The notes beneath the pieces were generated by a model. That model saw only the letters and a list, made by a program, of their open reading frames with translations. It was not told where the DNA came from and did no database searches. From the NCBI RefSeq assembly GCF_017562075.2, contig NC_054085.1:25348185-25412184 (forward strand): a stretch of DNA of 64,000 nucleotides, given 5' to 3'. Positions 26,336 through 36,911 of this stretch are shown here, piece by piece; the stretch's first letter is position 1; the number at the start of each line of letters is the position of its first letter. The position numbers were made by a program, and so were the translations under genes. Origin of the DNA: Anopheles merus (Eukaryota; Arthropoda; Insecta; Diptera; Culicidae).

Positions 26336-27811
26336 GGTGATTCCAGGGATTGTTGAGATGAAATAAGCTGTTGTTTGATGCGTTCGGTTCGAGCTAAACT
26401 TCTTCCTTGCGCTGCTGCTGCTGCCCTCTCCCCCTACTCCAGAACTGACGTTTGATGTCAAACGCCGCGCAGGGGAGGGGATGGCTCCTGCCGTTTGACT
26501 GGAGTTTGGAGGCAACACTGTGGCCGTTATTTTTTTCGGTAAATTTCATTTGCCACTTAGTTTAACACTGCGCCTGTCTTGAGGCTCAATTTCCCACACA
26601 TTTTAAAACACTCTTTAGCAAACGCAATCAAAAAACGAAATTGCTTTTAGCAGCGACAAAATACAAACTGGAGAAACAGTGGTTCATACTTGCGGTCACG
26701 CGATTCGTCATTTGAATGGGACATTTTGGTGATAAAAAAAATATTTTTAAAAAAATATATAAATATAAATATATTAAAAAAGAAGTTAAACTTATCTTTT
26801 ATATAATTTGCAATTTTTCTCGTTTGCAATTAAAAAATACCTTGAGTGTAGTTTCCACGTAGGGATGGGAAAAAAATAAATTTGTGTCGGAATCGATTCC
26901 GACTAGCTCCGAAGTTTTCTGGAATCGATTCCGTATAGTAGGTCCGGAATCAGTTTCCGGACTTGACTTCGGAATCGGCTCCGGAATTGGTTCCGAAATC
27001 GGAATTGCCGGACTGATTTCGCTTCTGAAACTTCTTACTTCAATTCAAGAACTGATTCTCATTCCGGAGCAAATTGCGATTTCAAGGTCGATTCCGATTC
27101 TGGAGCTGATTTCGATCCCAGAATTGATTCACAAGCCGACTTCGGAATCGGCTCCGGAATCGGCTACTGAATTAATGCTCGGAACCACTAGCTCTGCCCA
27201 GAGTCGGAGTCGTCCAGAGTCGTCCGGAGTCTTCCAGTCTTCCGAATGACTCCGAATAATGCTGGGCGATCCTACCATCCGAAGTCGGTTCCGATATTAT
27301 CGGAGTCGGGTCGGAGTCGACTCAGAAGTTTTGCGAACTTTACCTATAACTACTACGCACCAATGCTCAAAAACCCTGGGAAGGCCACTCCTTTGCTCCA
27401 AAATGTAGGAGAACCATCTGGGCCAATTAATTCCGACATTTATGGAAAATGTTCGAAGCGGCATGCCCCGCCATATGTAACGAGCAGAGTCTTCGATTGC
27501 CGAGAAGGAGTTATCTTTCGCTTCACTCGAGAGCGTTGGCTTTCTTATTTTTAGTCCTTTTTCTTTATTATGAATACTTTATAAGCACAGATGTTTTTTT
27601 TCTCTTCCTTTCCATTCCTTTCACATGATCAATCTTAATTGCATTAGCTGGATTTCTACCTTGTCTACTTACGAACCAAATACCTTTTGAAGCCTTTTAA
27701 AATTAATATTTAAACCTAAAAAAACAGTTCTATATTGCGTCACTACGGCTGCCTACAAAGCATAAATATAATTGTCTTTATCCTCTGCATCACTTAGCCC
27801 TTGCCGCCCGC
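26336..27811. other. Septin upstream region to TRAPPC12 3' end
   Basis: Contains the septin promoter side, an AT-rich stretch (about 26720-26850), a repeat element (26860-27325), and T-rich DNA downstream of TRAPPC12. No additional coding exon recognised. Confidence 0.5.
26860..27325 (+). mobile_element. TAGGGATGGG-ended element with GATTCCG repeats
   Basis: Begins TAGGGATGGGAAAA, then 'gtcggaatcgattccgact', followed by degenerate GGAATC/GATTCC units and GGAGTCG units. The first 100 bp match, in inverted orientation, the right end of the element at 29875-30569. They also match the start of the element at 52340. The right boundary is approximate. Confidence 0.55.
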
Positions 27812-29427
27812 CTACACAGTCGTCTGCAGCTTGAGACAAACGTCCAGCCCGACCGTAAGGTCGGCCCGGTGCCGATTGACCAGCTTCAGCAGCTTAATCT
27901 TCTTCTCCTTCGCATGGTTCGACTCCAGCTCGTACAGCGTGGACAGGTTCACGAGCAGCGACTCGTTCAGACAAGCCTTGGTGTTACGCTCGATTGCGCC
28001 CTCGTACAGCTTGATCGCCTCCTTCAGCTTGCCCGAGTACAGCAAACACACGCCCATGTTGTTGTACAGCATCGTGTTGGAGGGCGCGGCCGCCGACGCC
28101 TTCTGGAACAGCTCAAATGCGCTCTGGAAATCGTTCTGGGCGACGGCCAGCAGCCCCCGGTCGATCAGATCCGGCACCTCGGAGGCTTTCCTGTGACAAA
28201 TAAAAAAAAATCGAAAGCACTTGTGTGAGAGTTGCGTACGATAGCGCGCAAGACGAATTTCGAAAAGGAAAACGGCTTACTCCTCTTTGAGCCTTCGAGC
28301 TTCGGCAAACTTTTTCTCCGCACCCGCCATATCGCCACACTGCAGCCGCATCCGGCCCCAGGCAGACAGGAGTATGCGCTTCTGCGGGTTGGCCGCTGCC
28401 CCGGCCAGCCGTTCCATGAGCTGCTCGACCAGCCCGAAATCTTTCACCGCCAGCGCACAGTTCACGATGGAATGCAGGACGCGCGTTTCGCGCGCGGTCC
28501 AAAAGCCGAACGCTTCCTGCGCATGGGGCACGGCACCGTTCGGCAGGCCGGCAGTTCGCTCGAAGTAGCAGCGGATTTGATGCACCACCGCCAACAGATC
28601 GGTCAGCCGATCGAGCGCGACACGTGGCGCACCGAGATAGACGGGCAGCTCGGCAAGCAGCAGCCGGAAGGAGAACGGTGCCATCGAGCCCTTCCTGTCC
28701 GCGTGCATGTCCGGATGGTAGAACTCGTAAAACACGTCCGGATTGCTGAGTGCACCGAACGGTTCCGCCTCCACGCGCGCTATCTCGTACTGGCCGAGCT
28801 TTACCAGCAGCGCCAGCCGGGTGAACCAGAGCTGCAGCGAGTTGGGACTGTGCTTCACCGGATGCCCGGCGTGCCCGAACCCCTGCTGCTTGATCGTGAG
28901 CAACCGGGCGGTCAGGTTCACCGCCGACCGGAAGCACCCGTTCTCTATCAGCTCGCGCAATCCCCGCTCGTCCTGCGTTACGTTGTCCGGGAGGAGCAGC
29001 TTGCGCTGCTGCGCCTCGCTCGCGTCGACCAGCAACCCGACCGCGTCCTGCACCGGATCGGTCAGATCGGTCGCCACGCTTACGCCGGGCATGGTTAGGT
29101 TGGCGGGTGGCAGGCCACCCGGTGCCGTCCGTCTGGGCGGCTGCCACAGATCGCGCACGCCGTCCGGAATGTTGGGTTGGGATTGCAGGTCCATCGAGCT
29201 GCTGGCGAGGTAGTCGTAGGACAGGTACGCTTCCGCCACTGCTCCCTGCGAGAGACCTTCTGCAACAGAAGTAGAAAGAAGTAGAAACACATATAGTAGC
29301 GCTCAGTCTCGTTATTGTGCTGTTTTCTCAAGTACGTACCTTCGCCGGCGGTCAAACTATCGAAACAGCTCGGTGGATCATTGGCGAAATATTTGCTTAT
29401 ATTCGGTTCCACACCACCGCTCGCCAT
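27812..29427 (-). CDS. TRAPPC12: Trafficking protein particle complex subunit 12
   Basis: Subunit of the metazoan TRAPPIII complex, which acts in ER-to-Golgi traffic and autophagy; the human protein also has a kinetochore role. Three exons: 29340-29427, 28281-29259 and 27812-28190, giving 481 aa. Recognisable features are an N-terminal FDSL region, then QPNIPDGVRDLWQPP and PGVSVATDLTDPVQ. A TPR array follows: LWFTRLALLVKLGQYEIA, YEFYHPD, MAPFSFRLLLAELPVYLG, ALAVKDFGLVEQLM, LLSAWGRMRLQCGDMAGAEK, NTMLYNNMGVCLLYSGKLKEAI. It is much shorter than human TRAPPC12 (735 aa), lacking the long low-complexity N-terminus; the conserved C-terminal TPR half is complete. Splice phases agree at both introns. 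Confidence 0.9.
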
Positions 29428-29874
29428 TTTCGGGAAAAGGAATAGGAAGGAACTTTGTTAACCACTCTAGCAGCCAAATCAGCAACGAAACGAGGAAACC
29501 ATCCAGCTGATTAATCAGCCCCTTTTTGTTTTGGTTTCTGTTCCACAGCTGTGCTGCTTTTGACGTTTCGTTCGAGAGAAGAAAAAACAGGTAAACAAAG
29601 CGCTATTTTCGTACAAATTTCAAATTAACCGTTTTTACATTCTTATTTTCTTTTCTTTTCATGCTCCACATGATCAGTGGTCCTGTTACAATTAAGTGCG
29701 ATGTGCTGACATGGTTCCAAGGATACTCCTTTCCTATTTGTCTGTTCACGAGCTCCAACAAACTTTGCTCCGTTTATGAAAGTCACCGAACTTTCGGGGA
29801 GGTATCTCCCAAACCTTGGCCTACGCTGATGATACGGACTGGGCTATGGGGTGAAAGCGCGGAATTGGACCTAC

Positions 29875-30569
29875 TCGATTCCGATTTCGTGTTCGGAATC
29901 AATTCCGGAGCCGATTCTAATGTCAGAAATGATTCCGGTACCGGAGCCAATACCGGAGTTGATTCCAGCGCCGATTCCGGATTCCACACCGAATCCGGAA
30001 TCAATTCGTTAATCGGAATTGGCCCTGGAACCAGAATCGACATGAAAATCGCAATTAGTTCCGGAAACGAAATCGGAATTGACTCCAGAATTGGAATTAG
30101 CTCCGGGAATGAGAATCATTTCTTGAATTGAATTGAAGAAGTTTCAGAGACGAAATCAGTCCGGGAATCTCCATGAGAATGGATCGTTCACAAATCATTT
30201 TGGATTCTTTGCGGATATCAATACGTAGCATCAGCATTCGACCCGAACGTCTATTCTTACGGAGATTCCAACACCGACTCCGATTTCGAGGACAATTCTG
30301 ATTCCGGAACCGGATCTAATTTCGAAAACGATTCTGATTTTAGAGCCGCCTCTGGACCCCGATTTCGAGGCCAATTCTGATTCCGGAACTGGTTCTAATT
30401 TCGGAACCGATTCTGATTTCGGAGCCGTCTCTGGAGCCTATTTTGGATCCAATTCCGGACCTCGATCCCGGAATGGATTCCGAACCTACTATCCGGAATC
30501 GTTTCTAGACAACGTTTCGGAGCTAGCTGGAATCGATTCCGACGAAAACTTAAAATTTCCCCATCACTA
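29875..30569 (-). mobile_element. TAGTGATGGG-ended element with GATTCCG repeats (reverse)
   Basis: Ends in CCCCATCACTA at 30569, the inverse of the TAGTGATGGG start seen at other copies. The interior is dense in degenerate GATTCCG/CGGAATC units (e.g. 'ggagccgattctaatgtcag', 'gattccggaaccggatct'). The last 120 bp mirror the start of the element at 26860. The left boundary is uncertain. Confidence 0.55.
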
Positions 30570-30654
30570 GGCTGACTACTCTACTACCAATTAATGGAGT
30601 AAGGCCTTGGAATGCTTCTTCTATTTGGCGTAACGTCCTACGCGGACATGCCCC

Positions 30655-31085
30655 CACCGACAAACCGACGTGACACTGGTGTTACAAAAGTGTCCCACAC
30701 GAAAGTACTGTCATTTACCAGTGAGGCGAACACTTCTGTCAAAGTAAGCTCTGTTCACTGCTGCTTCGATGTAAACAACTTTTCTAAATACAAATGGCGA
30801 AGGAAGTGTGAGGCAAGATTTTGTGAGAATTATTGGACAAAACACCCAGGAAAATCATTTTATAAGTTTCCAAATCAATGCAAAAGATGTGGGAAGTACA
30901 TAAAACAATACGCATTGGAATTTGCGAAGAAAAACAAAAAGGGGGTTTAGCAGTTTCTTTTCTGTGTCAGTGTAGTAAGCGAATCATTATAGAGATGGCG
31001 CTAGTGTTTAACGTATTTTCATTTGAAATAAGGAGACAACTTTTGAAGCTCATTTTGTTCGAAGTGTCACGTCGGTTTGTCGGTG
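30655..31085 (+). mobile_element. Short TIR transposon carrying a decayed THAP domain
   Basis: A 431 bp element with terminal inverted repeats identical over 23 bases, beginning CACCGACAAACCGACGTGAC. It is flanked by a perfect 7 bp duplication ATGCCCC (30648-30654 and 31086-31092). Inside, an ORF at about 30790-30880 encodes a THAP-like start: a Cys-x4-Cys pair (KCEARFC) and the hallmark SFYKFP. The expected continuation (MQKMWEVH, from 30878) is in another frame, suggesting a one-base shift. THAP domains bind DNA and are found at the N-terminus of P-element-type transposases. The element is too short to encode a transposase, so it would be a non-autonomous deletion derivative. Confidence 0.75.
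30790..30945 (+). pseudogene. THAP zinc-finger remnant inside the TIR element
   Basis: The frame reads KYKWRRKCEARFCENYWTK, then PGKSFYKFPNQ. This matches THAP consensus spacing for the first two zinc cysteines and the FP motif. The Trp and the Cys-x2-His half are lost or in another frame. It has no plausible start inside the element and is best read as a transposase fragment. Confidence 0.6.
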
Positions 31086-31170
31086 ATGCCCCGCCGGCCG
31101 ACCTTATACAGGCTTTCGAGACTTAATTCATTACCACGCAAGCCAGTTAAGTCAGTCCATTCTAGGCTTA

Positions 31171-31312
31171 TACGGACGTCACACGAAGCGTAAACTTTGG
31201 CGTAAACTGGATTTCAGCCATACAACCCTGAAATCTTTAGACAGGAAGTTTACGCTCTCCCATACAAATCAAGCGTAAACTTTTTGAGTTTACGCCTCGT
31301 GTGACGTCCGTA
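31171..31312. mobile_element. Harbinger-like MITE, 142 bp
   Basis: Ends TACGGACGTCACACGA and TCGTGTGACGTCCGTA are inverted repeats, continuing through GCGTAAACT at each side with one mismatch. Flanking TTA on both sides fits the 3 bp TWA target of PIF/Harbinger elements. Non-coding. It sits inside the SINE at 30616-31377. Confidence 0.75.
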
Positions 31313-31929
31313 TTAAACCCATGGCGGGTATGTTGTTATTGAGTCGTTTGAGTAAACGACTGTTCCACGGGACCACCGCCTAGAAATGCAGATTAACGAC
31401 AAAAACGGATGAAAATGCATGCAGCGAATAGGGAATATGGACAAAATATTCATTAAATTGTGTGGAATCACCCGAAATAAAAGACGAGTATGAGGTAGTC
31501 TTAATAATTTACTTTAATTTTAATTGAGTACAGTCATGTGCGTGCTGATTGTTTCCTGCCCTGCTCAGAACCTCGAACGAAAAAAGCTCCTTCAATCCTT
31601 TCAATAAAAATAAACTTGATCGCATAAAAACATTTTGTAAAAAAACAACAACTCCTCTACATGAAAAACATGACGTGCGCCAGCATGACAATTATATTGT
31701 TACAGTTCGTAGGTTATCCCTCCATGTGTCCTTTGTAGACACTCCACGCAATACAAAACCAAAGCCCACCAACTGCCAATAACAAACATTAATCCTTTTT
31801 TTATCCTCTCTCTTAAGCATTTCATGCTTTCGTCTGACAATTTTCCAAACCAGCTGTTCGCTACCTGTTTTATTCGAGATTCGAGACACAATCGTTCGAG
31901 ACACAATCCCGCAAGATAATCGCGCGCCC

Positions 31930-34900
31930 CTAGGAACCGTACTCCACCATCGCACACTTCCAGGCGTGCACGTGCGGATGCGCCTGCGGATCGATCTCGA
32001 CCATTTTCAGCACGTTCCACACGTCAAAGTCCTGCTTGGTTGGCATCGTTTCGGAAATGAATGCGGTATAGCTTGCCTTCTGCTGTTGCTCCTGCCGCTC
32101 CTCCACCACCGGGCTCGTATCCATCGATCCGTTCAGTAGTGCTCCTTCGTCGGCGTGTACCGCCCCGTTCAGTAAACCATCCGTCGTCTCGTGGTGGCCG
32201 CTGCTGTTGTTGCCGTTGCGATCCTTGCGCAGCGCTTTCGGGCTTGACGGTGGCGTAAAGAACGCATCCTCTTCCTGCTCGTTCTCGGAATCGCTGCAGC
32301 TGTAGTACAGCTCTTCCTCGTCCTTCGACCCATTCAGCTGGAGCGGCTCCTTCCCGCCACCGCTACGGTACGTGTGAAAGTCGACCACTACCGGCGCTGG
32401 TGCCGGTTCCGACGCCGGAGTGGTCCGAATCGCACGCTTTTCGCGCCGTTTGTTCATTCGCTCCATTATGCCCGGAGCGCCGCCGGTGCCGGCGTGGATG
32501 GTGGTCGCACCGGTACGACACCCGCACGGTGCGATGTGTTCGTTCTCGCTCCATCCCGATTGGTCGGCAAAGTCGAGGGGCGTTATTGTTGCAGCAAGGC
32601 TAGAATACTGTTCCAAGAACGTGCCGACACATTTGGCTGCGTCGTGCAGCGACCCGTTCGTTTGCACCAGTGGACGCCATATGCTGGCCAGCTCCTCACC
32701 CGTACGGTTGTGCGCGACGTTCGCCACGATCAGGTAGGCGAACAGGGAGTGCACTTTGGAAAAGTCGACCACTCGGAAGGCCCCATCGTTGCGATAGTTT
32801 TCCAGCAGCTTTTCCACCTTGCGTATCTCGCCCTGGAACATTTCGGCGGCAGTGCAGTCGCCGGGTTTGGCGGTCGCTTTGGCCACGTTGTTCACCAGCC
32901 GGGTGCCGAACACGTGCAGCGAGTTGAGCAGACAGCGGTACGGGTTCGAGACGGCGGTCCGGTGCAGCTCCCCATCGCCCGCCATATTGAGCGTCATCTT
33001 TTCCGTCGATTCGCAGATCATGTTCAGCTCGTCGCTGAAGGAACGGTCTCCCGCATCGCCTCGCTGCACCGCCGGCACTTCCTCCCCGGTGTCAGCGGGC
33101 GGGACGATGGGCTCTGGCTGCCGGCTGGCGCCTTCCAGCTGCTGCTTGCGCTGCGCCAGATAGCGGTCAAGCAGCGTCAGGCCCGCCTCCTCCGCCATGT
33201 TGCAGAACGTGCCCAGAAAGCTCCAGTGCTCCTTCCAGCCGACCTGCTCCTTTTCCGCCAGCATGCGGCCCACCGTTTCCAGACCCTTGGCCGGATCGGC
33301 CAGCCGTATCGAGCGCTCCTTGAACGAGGGCGACTCCGTCACGTTCGCCTTCCCGTACAGGGTTTGCGTTTCCTCGCACACGTAGCTAAAGTTGCCCTCG
33401 TCCGGCTCGCTGTCGCAGTACGAGCCGTTCGTGTCGAAGCTGGCGTTGGCGAGGTGGTTGGTGCGGTAGGAGAAGAACAGCCGGTTCGGGGTGTACGGGA
33501 CCGACAGGCGCAGGTGATTGCCGTTATCGTCCGGCAGGAGCTTCTCCACCGGCTGCACCAAACTTTCGTCCAGGCTCGCTTCCACCAGGCTATGGTTATT
33601 GTTGTTGCGCTGCTCCTCCTCCTCCTCTTCCTCCTCCTCCTCCTCCACCTGCTCACCATCCATTCCGGTTGCCGTTACCTCTTCCAGCCTTCCATCGAAC
33701 GAGCGGTTGGCAAAGAGCAGCCGGCGCGCGGTGCCACCCTTGATCGGCGTCGAGCATTGCCGCAGCTCCGACAGCTTCCCGTCGCTCTGCACCTTCGCCG
33801 CGGCGCTCCCCAACACCTTCAGCCTCGGCGGTGTCTTCCACCGCTTGCAGAACCGCTGCGCCTTGTCGTGATCCATCGGGCCGGCGTACGCTTTTATCTC
33901 CCGCCGGGCGCCCAGCTTGTCCCTGGGCCCCGCCCCTTCCAGCTTGGGCAGCTCGGTCGGCGAGAACGGTTCCCCCACGACCGGTGGCAGCGTGTTGTCC
34001 TCCGCCCGTATCACCGGCACGAAGAAGTTCTCCCTCAGCAGCGCATCGATCGCGGCCCGCACCTCGGGCGTGTTGTTGGCCGGCCGCGCCCGGCTGCAGA
34101 TGATGTCGCGCGGGTACAGCCCGTCCGCGTTCGGCTTCACCTGGCACTGGGGGAACGCGATCAGCTCGCGCACCACCTCCACCCACCCGAGCTTGGCCGC
34201 GAAGTGCAGTGGCGTCTCGTTCCGGCACTTGTCCGGCGTGTTCAGGTACAGGTCGAGCAGGATGGCGGTGACCTCGTCGGTCGAGGCGGAGCGCTGCCCG
34301 TGCAGCAGCTCGATGTACGTGGCACTCTCGATCGTCTGCAGTATGAGGCGGCAGATTTCGCCCCGTCCCTCGATCGCGGTAATGTGCAGTGCGTTGTAGC
34401 GGGGACCTTCCTTCAGGATAGTCGGTGTGTCGCCGGAGCTGATCAGGTAGCGCGGGTTTTGCTGTATCGTCGCCCGCACCTCCTCGACGTTGTTTGCTTC
34501 GATCAGCTTGCGAAACGCGACCAGCTTCTGGCTGGACGGTGCGATGAAGGGCGATTTCGGTACCTTCCGTTCGGCCGGCGGTATCGGGCTTCCGGGGGGC
34601 ACTGTCACAGGCGAAAACATGGTGACAGGGGACAGGCGAGAGGAGTGGGGGACATTAAAAATAAATAAAATTGTAATTCAACGCCGTGAGTTTGATGAAA
34701 TTAAACGCAAATAAAAAATAGTGTCTTCATCCTTCTTACCTAGGCTAGCAGCAGCAGCAGCTCCACCGCCTCCTCCAGTGCTCCCCCCGCCGTCCGCGGG
34801 CCCGTGCAGGTAGAAGTAGACGGCCTCCTCGCTCGACGGGAACGACTTCATCCGGGCATCTTTGTGCACCTTCAGGGCGGCAAGCGCCTCCGCCTTGTCG

Positions 34901-35048
34901 TTGTAAAAGCTTTTGATGGCTACGGTGGCCAGCACAGAGAGGAGAGTCATTTCAGACCTTTAGGGGTTTTGAAACCAAACGGTCGGCTGCGCGCATACTT
35001 ACCAAAGTTGGATGTGTTGTTTGGTATGAAAATGGCGTAGTACTCCAT
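31930..35048 (-). CDS. ANKLE2: Ankyrin repeat and LEM domain-containing protein 2
   Basis: Nuclear-envelope/ER protein; in animals it helps dephosphorylate BAF with PP2A during nuclear reassembly. Three exons: 35003-35048, 34740-34919 and 31930-34601, giving 965 aa. The N-terminal module MEYYAIFIP.. joins at the acceptor 34920 to YNDKAEALAALKVHKDARMKSF, the caulimovirus-type fold seen in human ANKLE2. Then come NPRYLISSGDTPTILKEGPRYNALHITA and ankyrin repeats (LYLNTPDKCRNETPLHFAAK), DGLYPRDIICSRA, and AYAGPMDHDKAQRFCKRWKTPPR. A Glu-rich run and WKEHWSFLGTFCNM follow, and the tail IDPQAHPHVHAWKCAMVEY matches the family. No transmembrane segment or LEM domain is seen before the first module. 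The alternative exon-2 ATG (34950) would insert extra residues that break the alignment. Confidence 0.92.
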
Positions 35049-35826
35049 CGCACTGACCGCGGCGTCCCTCTGAGTGTGACTTTCGGGCGCAGTGCACTGT
35101 TAAAAACACACACACACGAACAGCTTACACGCTACCCGTCTTGGGACACAGTTTAGCGGGGTTTTTGTGGCAGTTTTTAGCAGGAAATGGAAAGAATTGT
35201 GCAGTCTGTGTTGATCTCACAGCGACGGGATAGACACATATGAAGCGCTGTTTACACATACACACATAAACGCATGGTGTCGACACTGTGTCGACGAAAG
35301 ACACGACCTCGATGTAGCCGTTTCATCGATCAACGGTTGAAAGCCGTTTTTTAACTTTATTCATTGAGCAAACAGCTTTTACACCAATGAAACGAAGTTG
35401 AATGTAAATAATGCTATGAACGCAATTATTAAAAGCTCTACAATTGTTAAGAAAATCCTATTTGTATGGAAAATCGATTTTTAATTCAAACCAAACACCC
35501 ACTGTGCGAGCGACCTTGGTTCGACCAGTGTGGCCAGATTATTTTGGCGGTTTTTGGTAGCAGCAGCAAAATTTTATCGGTAGTTTTCGGTAGGAGGATC
35601 AGTTTTTCGGTAGTTTTCGGTAGGTTGTGAAAATTTAAACTGAAGAAATTTGTACTAGGGATTATATGCCAACGAAGGATTGAGCTGCATGTTTGCTTCT
35701 GAGTTGTGGCGAGACTCCACGACGACGAAATTGCAGGTCCAGCGTTATCTGTCAAATCCCATTAAAAAAATTTACAGGCCGTCCGATAAAATCGCATGCG
35801 AAAAAATGTTGTCACGACCCTTAGGA

Positions 35827-35928
35827 GGCGCTCTAGCACCAATCGCACACGACATCAAACATGAAAACTGTATGGGATTTGACATGTTCGATTTGTTGGT
35901 TATCAAATTCGATTGGTGCTAAAGCGCC
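35827..35928. mobile_element. Small palindromic MITE (GGCGCTYTAGCACCAATCG ends)
   Basis: Left end GGCGCTCTAGCACCAATCG is mirrored by CGATTGGTGCTAAAGCGCC at the right end, with one mismatch over 19 bases. The 102 bp element has no ORF. No clear duplication of the target was identified. Confidence 0.55.
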
Positions 35929-36536
35929 GGGTTAGTTGTCCCCGTTAAACTTCTTGTTCTAGTCGCTAGTGATTTCAATAACTTCATAAGGAGTAATCAA
36001 GGCCGGTTCAACCCGAATCCACCGGATCGGAGTCATCAAGCAATTGCTTAAGCGACCCGAAAAGTGCAAGTAGGTGTAGTAGGTGCAACGATTCTGGTAG
36101 ATGCAAGAAAGCATAAGCCACCCGTTCGTGTAGTGGGTTGAATACTTTACGCACCCGCTGCAACCACATGTCGGAATCGATTTCGACCGTACTCGATTCC
36201 GGGTCAGGTCGTGAAATGTATCGTACGTTCTGGTCACTCTGCCGCTCGGCACACTGTCACTTCAACGGACGTCAAACCAAAACAACACTTTGACAGCTCG
36301 ATGGGCCCCCGTCGCCGCAGTGCTTCTCCCCTTCTCATCCCCCACACATTCTCGCTACCGTATGTTGATTCCGGTTCATTTTTCCTGTGCCTGCATTTAC
36401 CTGTGTGTGCAAATCGAAACGGGTGCTTATTAAACTCCAGCCCTCCCGTCCGTGCATTGTTTGCAGGACGTCTTAGGGGTCATTTAGTGTTTCGCCTTGC
36501 TGCTTCCCGATTGCCGCTTCCGCTATATTGTAACAG

Positions 36537-36836
36537 GTGAGTAGAAGATTTTCCTGTAAACTGCACTGTATGATGAAAAGCAGCAGCGAGATAGTTTGTT
36601 GCCCTTTCGGATATGGGGATGGCATCAGACACCGCTGTCGTCTGGTAGAGCGGTGCAGCATACAGAACAATACGCGCACACAGACACATACACACACAAA
36701 CGCACTGTACAAAACTGTATAGTCATCATCCGGTGATCATATCCTTTGCGTGTGATGTTTCGAGGATGTTGTTTCGAGGATGTTGTTGATGTTGTCCAAA
36801 CTTTTATTTTCTGTCTTTCCATTTTCCCCTCCACAG
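36537..36836 (+). other. Probable 5' UTR intron of Elongin C
   Basis: Donor AACAG|GTGAGT at 36536/36537 and acceptor CCACAG at 36836, with the coding ATG 76 bp further on. Only signal strength and position support it. Confidence 0.5.
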
Positions 36837-36911
36837 CCGCACCCCTTGGCCCTCCTTCCGTGCGATATCAGCAAGTTCGGCACCCACACACCGCGCCAAA
36901 ACACCAACAAC

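Larger units (their letters stand above)
30616..31377 (-). mobile_element. SINE interrupted by two other elements
   Basis: Reverse-orientation SINE split into three pieces (30616-30654, 31093-31170, 31313-31377). The outer pieces carry the SINE tail ('tatttggcgtaacgtcctac') and the tRNA-like head ('aacccatggcgggtatgttg', 'gggaccacc'). A 12 bp, 10/12-matching target-site duplication flanks it (30604-30615 and 31378-31389: GCCTTGGAATGC / GCCTAGAAATGC). It was inserted before both nested elements. Confidence 0.7.
29428..31929. other. TRAPPC12-ANKLE2 intergenic region, repeat-filled
   Basis: About 2.5 kb between the TRAPPC12 start and the ANKLE2 stop. It carries a GATTCCG-repeat element (29875-30569) and one SINE (30616-31377) into which a THAP-bearing TIR element and a Harbinger-like MITE have inserted. 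The last 550 bp (31390-31929) show no feature and probably include ANKLE2 3' UTR. Confidence 0.6.
35049..36911. other. ANKLE2-ELOC divergent intergenic region
   Basis: Holds both promoters. It contains short CGGTAGTTTTCGGTAGG repeats (about 35540-35630), a small palindromic element (35827-35928), and the untranslated first exon and intron of Elongin C. Confidence 0.5.

Noticed and set aside
30612..30950. 112-codon ORF as a cellular THAP gene
   Set aside because: It begins outside the TIR element in SINE sequence and the THAP domain is frame-disrupted; a transposon remnant explains it better.
32374..34668. 764-codon ORF opposite ANKLE2
   Set aside because: Antisense shadow of a GC3-biased long exon; rich in Arg/Leu/His with no recognisable fold, while the other strand matches ANKLE2 throughout.
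34678..34950. ATG at 34950 as the ANKLE2 start
   Set aside because: Using the acceptor at 34920 joins in phase with the MEYYAIFIP exon and restores the family alignment; the ATG lies in the preceding intron's pyrimidine tract.
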